Below, in pieces: positions 7,624 to 16,013 of a stretch of DNA of 64,000 nucleotides (positions within the stretch are counted from its first letter, which is position 1; every line of letters starts with the position of its first letter). The position numbers were made by a program, and so were the translations under genes. The stretch is from Sulfuritalea sp. GTDB lineage: Bacteria; Pseudomonadota; Gammaproteobacteria; Burkholderiales; Rhodocyclaceae. Where the stretch lies: the NCBI GenBank assembly GCA_030247575.1, contig JAOTRV010000002.1:185973-249972 (forward strand), read 5' to 3'. A model generated the notes under the pieces. It saw only the letters and a program-made list of their open reading frames with translations, searched no databases and was not told where the DNA came from.

Positions 7624-10600
7624 TTATGAACACTGGGCAACTTTTTTCTGGGCTGGCTTGTCATCTTTTTTCTCGTCTTTGGCTTCGTCCGACTTCTTGT
7701 CCTTCTTGTCCTTGTCTTCCTTTTCGTCCTTCTTTTCGTCCTTGCCGTCGCTCTTGCCGTCACCGCCCGCGGTGCCGGCGCCATCGGAACCCTCACCACC
7801 GAAGGTGCCTTCCTCGCCCCCTGTGGTCTTGCTCAGGTCGGCTGGCTTCGTCGAATCAGGCTTGCTGGTATCGGGGGGAGGCGGCGCGGTGTTTTGTTCG
7901 GTTGGCGGCTTGTCGGGCGTCTTGCACAAGGCCGGATTGATCAGGCAAGGATCGACAACCGTCTTGGCGGCATAGCCGAGAAGAAGGCCCGATCCTTCGA
8001 CGGCAGGATTCCCGTAGCCGCCGACGTAGAAGCCACTGCCGCTCGAACCCGGCCTGGTGCCCTCCACACCGTCGACCATCACGCCGCCACTGGACCGCGA
8101 GGTAAAGTCGAGATGGATGGTCGTCGGCGCGTTGGCAAGAACATAAGCGCCGTTGCTCAGCGAGAGCATCGAATCCCCGCCCAGCAAAGTCAGTCTGACG
8201 TCGTTGCCGGCCTGGAAATACGCACCGTCATTCAGCGTGATGTTCTTTGAAACGAAGCCGGTAATGTCGCCGGTGGATGCATAAGTCTGAAGGAAACCGC
8301 CCGAACCGCCGATGAGGTCGGCGAAATTGAATTCGAGCTGATAGTTGGCATAGACTCCGCCATTCAGATTCAAGGTCCCGAATCCTTCCGCCGGCCCCCG
8401 CAGCAGCACATTGTTGCCGCCCACCCTGGCGGAACCCGGGTCGATGGTGACTATCGATCCCATCACGATCGCATCGTTCGTGGCGATTACGGAGCCGCTG
8501 CCGGTAATGCTGGTGGTCGCTCCGGAAATGACCACGTTGCGGCCGCTGACCGGCTGATCGATGGTCAGCAAACCTCCTGCCGCCAGTCCGATGTCGCTAA
8601 GAGGCTTCGCCATTTCCCCGGAAAGGGAAAGGTTGCCTCCTGCGGCCGTGAGGAAGATGCTCGCCGGATCTCCCACAAATCGATCGGTCGCGATACCGCT
8701 CAGCGCCCCTCCGGAAGCGACGGAGATTTGCCCTCCGCTACCCGCATCGTACACGTGGCCCGACGCTGTCAAGTCGAGATCCGCGCCGTTGTACACCGAG
8801 ATTACGCTACCGCTTCCATCTCCTCCCGCCAGACCCGCGTCCGCCCAAAGGCCAGTGGGAGCAACTCCGCTGCTGGAGCCATATCCGCCGTTGGCGCCGA
8901 CGCCCCCGGTACCCCGATTGGAACTCAACATGCTGCCCATGGTGATACCGCCGGAGCCGCTCTGCAGCCCGATAAACCCTCCTCCGCCGCCAGTGCCGCC
9001 GGTGCCGCCGGTGCCGCCGGTGCCGCTGCCGGTACCGATATAACTGGAGGTCCCGTAATCGTAGTAGGCGTAACCGGTACCGTGGCCGCCGCTACCGGCC
9101 GAGCCCCCCGAGCCGCCGTTCGGCGCCAGAACGGCTGTGCCCATCTGTATCGAGTCACCCGTACCGTTGGCGACCAGAAGGATGCTGCCGCCGCCGCCAC
9201 CGGCGCCGCCGCTGCCACCGGCACCGCCGATACCGCTGCCTGCAGCGTCCAGAGTGCCGTAACCCATGCCGGTGCCGCCATTGCCGCCCATGCCACCACT
9301 GCCGCCGCCGGCGGTCAGTGCCACGGCGCTCCCCAGCACGATGCTGCCGCTGCTGCCCGCAGCCTCCAGCGCAATGCTGCCACCCGCCCCGCCGGCACCG
9401 CCACTGCCGCCGGCGCCACCTTGCCCCGTAACGGCGCCATACCCGAGGCCGGTGCCGCCGTAGCCGCCCATGCCGCCCGAACCACCGCCGGCGAGGATGC
9501 TGCCGCTCACGATCTCGATCCCGCCGGTCAAGGATTTGATGCTCGCGTCACCGCCGGCGCCGCCATCGACGCCGGCAGAGCCCGGTCCGCCGGTCATGCC
9601 GTCGGCGCCGTCGTTGGCCCTGACATAACTGAGGTCGCTGCCGCCGCTGACATCGATGGCAAGATTGGCGAGCAAAATATTGCCGGTATTCGCCTCCAGT
9701 CCGACATAGCCACCAGCGCCGCTGGTGCCGCTTACCGCTCCGCTGTAGCCATAGCCATAGTAGGCGGTATCGCCACGGGCGCCGCCGCGTGCCGCAAATG
9801 AGGCGGAGCCGACGGCAATGATCTCCCCGGCCTGCACCTTCACGCTACCGCCGCCGCCGCCCATTCCACCCTGGCCTCGAGCGCCGGGATCGTTGTAATA
9901 GCTGTATCCGCCATAGCCGCCCTGGCCGCCCTGGCCACCGTCGCCGCTCAACTGGGCGCTGGTTGGCACTTCGACGCTGCCTGTGGCAGTCAGCACGATG
10001 CTGCCGCCAACACCTCCGATACCGCCTTGCGCACCCGGGCCGGGGTTGCCGTAGTAGCCGCTGTTGCCACCGGCGCCGCCTTGGCCACCCGTGCCGCCGT
10101 CGACGTACAGCCCGGCGTTGTTCAGCACAATGCTGCCGGCGCTTCCCGTGGCTTGAAGGTTGATGCTGCCTTGGCTGCCGCCGGCGCCGCCCAGGCCACC
10201 AGCGTCACCATAATAACCGTAGCCACCGCTGCCGCCCTGGCCGCCCTGGCCGCCACCGGCTTGCAGCCAGCCGTCGTTCAACACGATACTGCCGCTGCTT
10301 CCCGTGGCTTTCAACGTAATGCCGCCGCCCATGCCCCCTGAGCCGCCCAAGCCGCCAGCGCCACCGTACCAACCGTAGCCTCCGGTGCCGCCCTGGCCTC
10401 CAGTGCCGCCGTAGGCATTCAGCCAAGCGTTGTTCAATTCGACGCTACCGCCGATTCCCCGGGATTCAAGCAGAATGCTTCCGCCGTTGCCGCCTGTTTG
10501 GCCCTGGCCTCCGGTTGCACCCTGATTGCTGTTGGTCCCTTCGCCACCGTCCCAACCCATACCGCCGGCATTGCCGCCACCCGCATCGAACGTGCTGCTG

Positions 10601-13600
10601 GCGATCGAGATGCTGCCGGCACTGGTCACGGAAACCGAGTTCAAGGCGGCATTGCCGCCCTTGCCCCCGACACCAGCGAGACCAGGATCACCTGCCATAC
10701 AGTCGTATTGGGCATTGTCGCAGTTGTAGCCACTGCCAGCGCCACCGCCACTTCCGCCGTCGCCGCCGCGGGCACCCAGCCAGCCGCCGCCCATGACGAT
10801 GTCGCCGCTCCCGCTGTCCAGCGCGATGATTCCGCCGCCGCCGCCGGTACCGCCCTGGCCGCCGTTGCCGCCGTAGCCGTAGCCGGCGCCGCTGGCATAG
10901 GCGACACCCCTGCCGGCGCCGCCGCTACCGCCTTGGCCGCCTCGACCGCCGCCGGCATCCAGATTCAAATAGCTCGTGCCGATTTGCAGGGCAATGCCGC
11001 TGCCGTTGGCAGTCAGCTTGATACTGCCGCCGTCGCCGCCAGTACCGCCCTGGCCGCCCTGGCCGCCCCTGCCGTAGCCGTAACCGGCGGCAGAATTGCC
11101 GTAACCGAGGCCATCGCCGCCGCTGCCGCCGTTCCCGCCCTCTCCGCCGCGAGCGCTCAGATTGATGTAGTCGGTCAGCCCGATACTGCCGCTGCTTCCC
11201 GTGGCTTCCAGCGTGATGCTACCGCCCTTGCCACCGGTGCCGCCCTGCCAGCCGGCGCCGCCTTGGCCGAAGACAGCACCTTGGCCAATGCCCGTACCGC
11301 CATAGCCGCCGTAACCGCCTTCGCCGCCGTCGGCATAAATGCTGCCGTTGATCGCGATGCTGCCAGCCGCAGAGCTTATCTTGACGTCGCCGCCGGTGCC
11401 GCCGGTGCCTCCGGTCCCGGAGGAAGGGCTGTAGCCGTCGCCGCCATTGGCATTGATGCCGGACCACCAGTTTCCGTCGCCCACGGTCAGATTGCCCTTG
11501 GACCAGAGAGTGACTTTGCCGCCGCCATGCCCGGCATGACTGGCGCTTGTACCCCATCCGCCCCGGGCGCTGACAGTCGCAATTTCCAGCGTGCCATTGA
11601 CCGCCTTCAAGTCGACGTCGCCGCCATTGAAGCCCTGGGCTCCATCCGTGTTGATGCTGCCGAGGATGCTGATGCTGTCGGCGGCCTCGGCCTTGAATGC
11701 GCCGCCGCCGGTTATGAAGACTTCCCCGCCACCGGTAATCGAACCAGTCGTCATGCCAACCGTCCCCGGCGAGCTCGTGCTGATTCCATCCCAACCGGCG
11801 ATCATGAGCACATTGCCGCCGCTGGTCGCATTGAGGCTGCCCGAGCCGCCGTAGCTGGCGATGCTGGCGCCGGTGAATGTGATATCGCCGCTCGTCAGCA
11901 GCGAGACTGCTTTCGCGGCGGCGTTGCCGCCGTTGCCTTCGCTTCCGTAGGATCCGGAATAGCCCCGGCCGTTGTCGTCATAGCTTTCGGTCTCGCCGAC
12001 ATAGCCGTAACCCTGACCCGAGCCGCCCCACTCGCCACTGCCGCCATCTCCGCCTCGGGCAGCGAGCTGGCCACCGGCTACGGAAATGCCGCCGATCCCG
12101 GCGACCAGCGCGACATCGCCGCCAAGGCCACCGGTTCCGCCGAGACCGCCGGTGCCGCCGTAGCCCACACCGCCGCTATTTCCCCAGTAACCATAGCCAA
12201 CACCTGTACCGCCGGCGCCCCCTCGTCCGGCGGTGCCGCCGCTGGCATCCAGCTGGCCGCTGCCGATCTGCAGTTCTCCGGCCGTCAGCTTGATGCTGCC
12301 GCCGGCACCGCCGTGACCGCCATGGCCGCCCTGGCCACCCTGACCGTAGCCGCCGAAGTACGATTCGCCATCCCAATCGTAATAGCCGATACCAGTGCCA
12401 CCCTGACCGCCCTGCCCGCCAAAGCCGCCTTGAGCCGTAAGCCGGACGCCACTTCCCAGCACGATGGTGCCGCCACTTCCCTTGGCCTCCAATATGATGC
12501 TGCCTCCCGCGCCACCTGTGCCGCCTTTGTCGCCGGCGCTGCCCTGACCATAAACCAAGCCTTCGCCGTAGTCGCTCGAGCCGTAAGCGCCCATTCCGCC
12601 CGTGCCGCCAACAGCGGAAACATTGCCATTCACCTGCACATTGCCGGCGAGCGATGTGATCTTGACTTCGCCGCCCTTGCCGCCGGTGCCGCCGTCGCCG
12701 CCGCCTTCGCCGCCGTCGCCGCCGGCGGCACCATTGGCGTTGATGCCGCCGGCCCCGACCGTCAGGAGGTTCTTCGCCCAAAGCGTAACGTTGCCGCCGG
12801 CGCCGCCGGTGGCGCCATACTCGTTTGCAGCGCCGCCTTGCGCGCTGATCGAATTGAAACTCAGCGTGCCGTTGACTGCCGTCATGTCGACGCTGCCGCC
12901 AGCGGCGCCGCCGGCCGCAATCGCGATCACGTCACCAAGGGAAATGCTGCCCGCAGCCCGTACGATCAACGCACCGCCGCCAATGTTCAGTTCGCCGGTG
13001 CCGCTGACGGAAGCCGCCGAGCCAGTCGTCAGCGGCGCCGTCGTCGGTGAAGTGCCATCCCAGCCCGCAACCATGAGGACCGAACCGGCGTTGCTGGCAA
13101 CTTTCGGATCGTTGACTCCGAGCCAGACGCCGCCCGCGTTGGCCGCCGTCGTGATGTTGCCTTTGGCAAGGAGATTGACCGTGGTGCCGCCATTCATGTT
13201 GCCCAGGCTGCCGATCATGACGCCGCCGTCCGTGCCGCTGCCGCCGTTGAGACTGATGGTGCCATTCACGAACAGGTTGATCGCACCGCCGCCATATTCG
13301 CTGCCGATGTAGGCCGGCGTGGCTTTGAAATCGCCGCTCGACGACGCGCCACCGGTCATGGTCATGTCGCCGGCGACATGAAAGGTCTGGCTCAAGCCAT
13401 TTTCGGTGCCGAAGCCGGCCCCGCCGTAGCTGCTGGAGCTGCCGCCGCCGATGATGGTGATGTTGTTGGCGTGGACAGTTCGCGAGCCGGTGGTGTTGGT
13501 CTCTCCCAGACTGATGTCGGCGCTGTTTTCGTGATCCCACGAGCCGCCGCTGCCGCCGTTCAGGAAGATATCGGGATTGCCGTCGATGTCCTGGTTGCCT

Positions 13601-15903
13601 GCGTGGCTATTGATGTTGGCATAATTGGCGGCGCCGGCAAGGCCGCCGTATAGCGCCATCGAACCGCCCGTGCCGGAGAAAGTGAAGGTCTGCCCGGCAG
13701 CACCGAAGTTGCGGATGCTTGCCGAATTGCCGCTGCAGCCGCCGCTGTAGCAGTCGCCGCTCCATTCCCCGTAAGGCACATAGCCGTCGCCGCTACCGGC
13801 CTGAAGCCGCAGCTTCGAGCCGTTCTGGAAATCAAAAGTCTGGCCGCCCGAGCTGCCGAATTTTTCGATCATGGCCTGGCCGCCGTATACGCCCGCTCCG
13901 TTGCCTCCGGTCAGGAACACGCCGCCGGAAGCACCATCGACACTGTCGATGCCGACCGTGAATGACTGATTGCCGTTGCTGGCAATGCGGGCAGCCGCAT
14001 TGTTTGTGGTGCCGGCAGTCAGCACGATGCTGTTCGCCACAATCGTCAGGGCGCCGGCGGCCAGGTCAATGCCCGCCATCTGTGTGCCGGTGCCGGCGGC
14101 ATTGTTGATGTTCACGGAGTTGGCCGCCTTGAGCGTTACCGCGCCCATGGAAACTATTCCGCCGCCGCTATTGATGTTGATGCGCTGGCCGGAGTTGTAG
14201 GTAGTGACGAGCGCGGGATTCAAGGTGCCGCTGGCACTGTTCCAGCCGGCCATGACGTTGATGGCGCCGCTGCCAGCGTTGCCGAAAATGGCATTGATAT
14301 CGACGGTCTGGTTGGCCAGCAACGAGAGGCTGTTGCTGCTGGTGAAACCCGCGCCTGGCTGGGTATTCCACCACGTGCCCTGCGAATCGGTATGGCCGAT
14401 GGTGATGTTTGCCAAGCCGGGACTTTCATTGACGATGATGTCGCCGGTTGTCGAGGTGATCGACAAGTTGCCGCTGCCAAGCGCAGCCTGAATGGTGTTC
14501 CAGCCAATTGTGGCGGGCACACTGCCGGGGTATAGGGACGCCAGCACATCGCTACTGAGCAATTCGTCACCGCCATAGGCATCGTTCTGGACGATGGTGA
14601 TGCTGTCGGGGTCAAGCAGCAATGAGCCGGCATTGCCTCCCGGAGCACGCAAGTCCGTATGAGCCCGATAGGCCAGATAACGCTTTCCGGACACCTCGAC
14701 AAATCCGCCGTTGCCGCCATTGGCGCCGCCTCTGGCAGAGATGTTGCCGTACGCACGCGTCGTGTCGTCGGCCCAGACGATCACCGTACCGCCATCGCCG
14801 ACTCCCGTGGCATCGGCCTTGAGCTTGGCATTCGGGCCAAAGTAGGCCACGTCGGCGTTCCGGATGTCCGGGTTCTTGCCCTGGTAATCGCCGCCGACAA
14901 GAATCTTGCCGCCACCGTCGGTACCGCTGGCGTCGACCTCGGCGTTGCCGGTCACTGCGACGCGATTGCCCAGCACCTCTACGCTGCCGCCCCTGGTGCC
15001 CGTCGTTATGATGCGACCATTGCCATCGACGTAAGCATCCTGGCTGGCTTTGAGGAAGATGCGTCCGCCTTCACTGACGACGCTGCTGGCGTTGAGTGTA
15101 CCGCTGTTCCTGACGATGACGCCGGCGATGCCGATGCGTCCGGCCTCGGCAGTGATCGTGCCGAGATTGGTGACATTGCCTTCGGCGCCGGTGACGTCGA
15201 CCTTGACGCCGGGCAGGGCACTGTCGATCAGGCTGACAGTGGCGCCGGCGGCGAGGATGGTTTCGCCGCCCGGGGTGGTAATGATGCCGCTTTTTGGTTC
15301 GCCGGCCACGCTTTCGTTTTTGACGTTGCTGCCTATGAGATAAACGCTGCCGCCGGCGGGGGTTTTGATCTCGCCCTGGTTGATGACATCCTTGGCGCCG
15401 CCGTCATTGATGAACAGGTTGCGGCCGGCGATGAAATCTTCGTTGCGGATGGCCAAGGTCGTGGCGACAAAGCGGGCGGCGTCAACCTGTCCGCCGGGGC
15501 CGACAAAGATGCCACCGGGATTGACCAGATAAACACCGCCGTTGGACGACATGCTTCCGTAAATGACGGACGGATTGTTCGACAGAACACGAAACAATAC
15601 GTTGGCAGATACCGTCGGCTGATCGACATTGACCCGATAGCCAGCGGCAATGTTGAAATTCTGGACGTCGGCAGCCGATCTATGGTCCGACGTGATGATG
15701 TTCAGACTATTGGCGCCGGCAACGATATTCTTGGCGTCGATACCAACAAGGTTAGTGAACCCGGTCGGCAGGTTGGTTGCCGGTACCGGCGGCGCCGCAA
15801 ACAAAGGGGCGGTGATGAAGCATGCAGCCACTGCAACAACCCCGAGGCGGACAGGCGTGGACAGCCGGGAGGGCCGCTTGGAAGAAGGATTTCGGTAGCT
15901 CAT
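7624..15903 (-). CDS. Two-partner secretion exoprotein (TpsA, filamentous hemagglutinin family) with giant Gly-rich domain
   Basis: A 2759-residue secreted protein. After a long signal peptide (ending ...FITAPLFA) comes the TPS domain, with the hallmark NVLFRVLSNNPSVIYG and VYLVNPGGIFVGPGG segments, which is recognised by the TpsB pore. Filamentous beta-helix repeats follow. Roughly residues 1040-2350 form a Gly-rich, Tyr-containing block made of about twenty units: a SIxLxATGS-type strand plus GGxGGxGG loops, like PGRS sequence. The tail contains Cys-6-Cys (CLINPALC), a Pro/Thr linker and an extremely Lys/Asp/Glu-rich end finishing in Cys-Ser. An ATG at 15936, also with a good ribosome site, would add 11 residues; the ATG at 15903 with GGAG upstream gives the cleaner signal peptide. 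Likely an adhesin or matrix fibre. Confidence 0.92.
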   Translation of the reverse strand: MSYRNPSSKRPSRLSTPVRLGVVAVAACFITAPLFAAPPVPATNLPTGFTNLVGIDAKNIVAGANSLNIITSDHRSAADVQNFNIAAGYRVNVDQPTVSANVLFRVLSNNPSVIYGSMSSNGGVYLVNPGGIFVGPGGQVDAARFVATTLAIRNEDFIAGRNLFINDGGAKDVINQGEIKTPAGGSVYLIGSNVKNESVAGEPKSGIITTPGGETILAAGATVSLIDSALPGVKVDVTGAEGNVTNLGTITAEAGRIGIAGVIVRNSGTLNASSVVSEGGRIFLKASQDAYVDGNGRIITTGTRGGSVEVLGNRVAVTGNAEVDASGTDGGGKILVGGDYQGKNPDIRNADVAYFGPNAKLKADATGVGDGGTVIVWADDTTRAYGNISARGGANGGNGGFVEVSGKRYLAYRAHTDLRAPGGNAGSLLLDPDSITIVQNDAYGGDELLSSDVLASLYPGSVPATIGWNTIQAALGSGNLSITSTTGDIIVNESPGLANITIGHTDSQGTWWNTQPGAGFTSSNSLSLLANQTVDINAIFGNAGSGAINVMAGWNSASGTLNPALVTTYNSGQRININSGGGIVSMGAVTLKAANSVNINNAAGTGTQMAGIDLAAGALTIVANSIVLTAGTTNNAAARIASNGNQSFTVGIDSVDGASGGVFLTGGNGAGVYGGQAMIEKFGSSGGQTFDFQNGSKLRLQAGSGDGYVPYGEWSGDCYSGGCSGNSASIRNFGAAGQTFTFSGTGGSMALYGGLAGAANYANINSHAGNQDIDGNPDIFLNGGSGGSWDHENSADISLGETNTTGSRTVHANNITIIGGGSSSSYGGAGFGTENGLSQTFHVAGDMTMTGGASSSGDFKATPAYIGSEYGGGAINLFVNGTISLNGGSGTDGGVMIGSLGNMNGGTTVNLLAKGNITTAANAGGVWLGVNDPKVASNAGSVLMVAGWDGTSPTTAPLTTGSAASVSGTGELNIGGGALIVRAAGSISLGDVIAIAAGGAAGGSVDMTAVNGTLSFNSISAQGGAANEYGATGGAGGNVTLWAKNLLTVGAGGINANGAAGGDGGEGGGDGGTGGKGGEVKITSLAGNVQVNGNVSAVGGTGGMGAYGSSDYGEGLVYGQGSAGDKGGTGGAGGSIILEAKGSGGTIVLGSGVRLTAQGGFGGQGGQGGTGIGYYDWDGESYFGGYGQGGQGGHGGHGGAGGSIKLTAGELQIGSGQLDASGGTAGRGGAGGTGVGYGYWGNSGGVGYGGTGGLGGTGGLGGDVALVAGIGGISVAGGQLAARGGDGGSGEWGGSGQGYGYVGETESYDDNGRGYSGSYGSEGNGGNAAAKAVSLLTSGDITFTGASIASYGGSGSLNATSGGNVLMIAGWDGISTSSPGTVGMTTGSITGGGEVFITGGGAFKAEAADSISILGSINTDGAQGFNGGDVDLKAVNGTLEIATVSARGGWGTSASHAGHGGGKVTLWSKGNLTVGDGNWWSGINANGGDGYSPSSGTGGTGGTGGDVKISSAAGSIAINGSIYADGGEGGYGGYGGTGIGQGAVFGQGGAGWQGGTGGKGGSITLEATGSSGSIGLTDYINLSARGGEGGNGGSGGDGLGYGNSAAGYGYGRGGQGGQGGTGGDGGSIKLTANGSGIALQIGTSYLNLDAGGGRGGQGGSGGAGRGVAYASGAGYGYGGNGGQGGTGGGGGIIALDSGSGDIVMGGGWLGARGGDGGSGGGAGSGYNCDNAQYDCMAGDPGLAGVGGKGGNAALNSVSVTSAGSISIASSTFDAGGGNAGGMGWDGGEGTNSNQGATGGQGQTGGNGGSILLESRGIGGSVELNNAWLNAYGGTGGQGGTGGYGWYGGAGGLGGSGGMGGGITLKATGSSGSIVLNDGWLQAGGGQGGQGGSGGYGYYGDAGGLGGAGGSQGSINLQATGSAGSIVLNNAGLYVDGGTGGQGGAGGNSGYYGNPGPGAQGGIGGVGGSIVLTATGSVEVPTSAQLSGDGGQGGQGGYGGYSYYNDPGARGQGGMGGGGGSVKVQAGEIIAVGSASFAARGGARGDTAYYGYGYSGAVSGTSGAGGYVGLEANTGNILLANLAIDVSGGSDLSYVRANDGADGMTGGPGSAGVDGGAGGDASIKSLTGGIEIVSGSILAGGGSGGMGGYGGTGLGYGAVTGQGGAGGSGGAGGAGGSIALEAAGSSGSIVLGSAVALTAGGGSGGMGGNGGTGMGYGTLDAAGSGIGGAGGSGGAGGGGGSILLVANGTGDSIQMGTAVLAPNGGSGGSAGSGGHGTGYAYYDYGTSSYIGTGSGTGGTGGTGGTGGGGGFIGLQSGSGGITMGSMLSSNRGTGGVGANGGYGSSSGVAPTGLWADAGLAGGDGSGSVISVYNGADLDLTASGHVYDAGSGGQISVASGGALSGIATDRFVGDPASIFLTAAGGNLSLSGEMAKPLSDIGLAAGGLLTIDQPVSGRNVVISGATTSITGSGSVIATNDAIVMGSIVTIDPGSARVGGNNVLLRGPAEGFGTLNLNGGVYANYQLEFNFADLIGGSGGFLQTYASTGDITGFVSKNITLNDGAYFQAGNDVRLTLLGGDSMLSLSNGAYVLANAPTTIHLDFTSRSSGGVMVDGVEGTRPGSSGSGFYVGGYGNPAVEGSGLLLGYAAKTVVDPCLINPALCKTPDKPPTEQNTAPPPPDTSKPDSTKPADLSKTTGGEEGTFGGEGSDGAGTAGGDGKSDGKDEKKDEKEDKDKKDKKSDEAKDEKKDDKPAQKKVAQCS
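8870..12800 (-). repeat. Gly-rich (PGRS-like) repeat region inside tpsA
   Basis: About 3.9 kb of related in-frame coding repeats, each combining one beta-strand with a run of Gly-Gly-X triplets and occasional GYGYG or YYG turns. On top of the small units, a longer pattern starting with a GG(D/E)VKI(T/S)S-type strand recurs three times, near 12670, 11390 and 9540. A 9-nt in-frame tandem repeat of GTGCCGCCG (plus-strand reading) lies at 8993-9028. Tracts like these are prone to slippage and recombination. Confidence 0.85.
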
Positions 15904-16013
15904 GACGCAAACTCCAAGGGCGGGACAGCCGCCCATTTATGTTCCTGTATATAGCCCTAAACGCGCGCGTCTGCCAGGGAGTATGTCACACCCGATCAAG
16001 TCGCCACATGCGG

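Noticed and set aside
8870-12800. Repeats taken for a CRISPR array
   Set aside because: Units are in frame, of variable length and lie inside a continuous coding sequence; there are no constant-length spacers.
10498-13050. 850-codon open frame on the plus strand opposite tpsA
   Set aside because: Its Ala/Thr-rich sequence is the mirror of the Gly-rich repeats on the minus strand; it has no domain, signal or ribosome site, while tpsA has a full family N-terminus and a tpsB partner.
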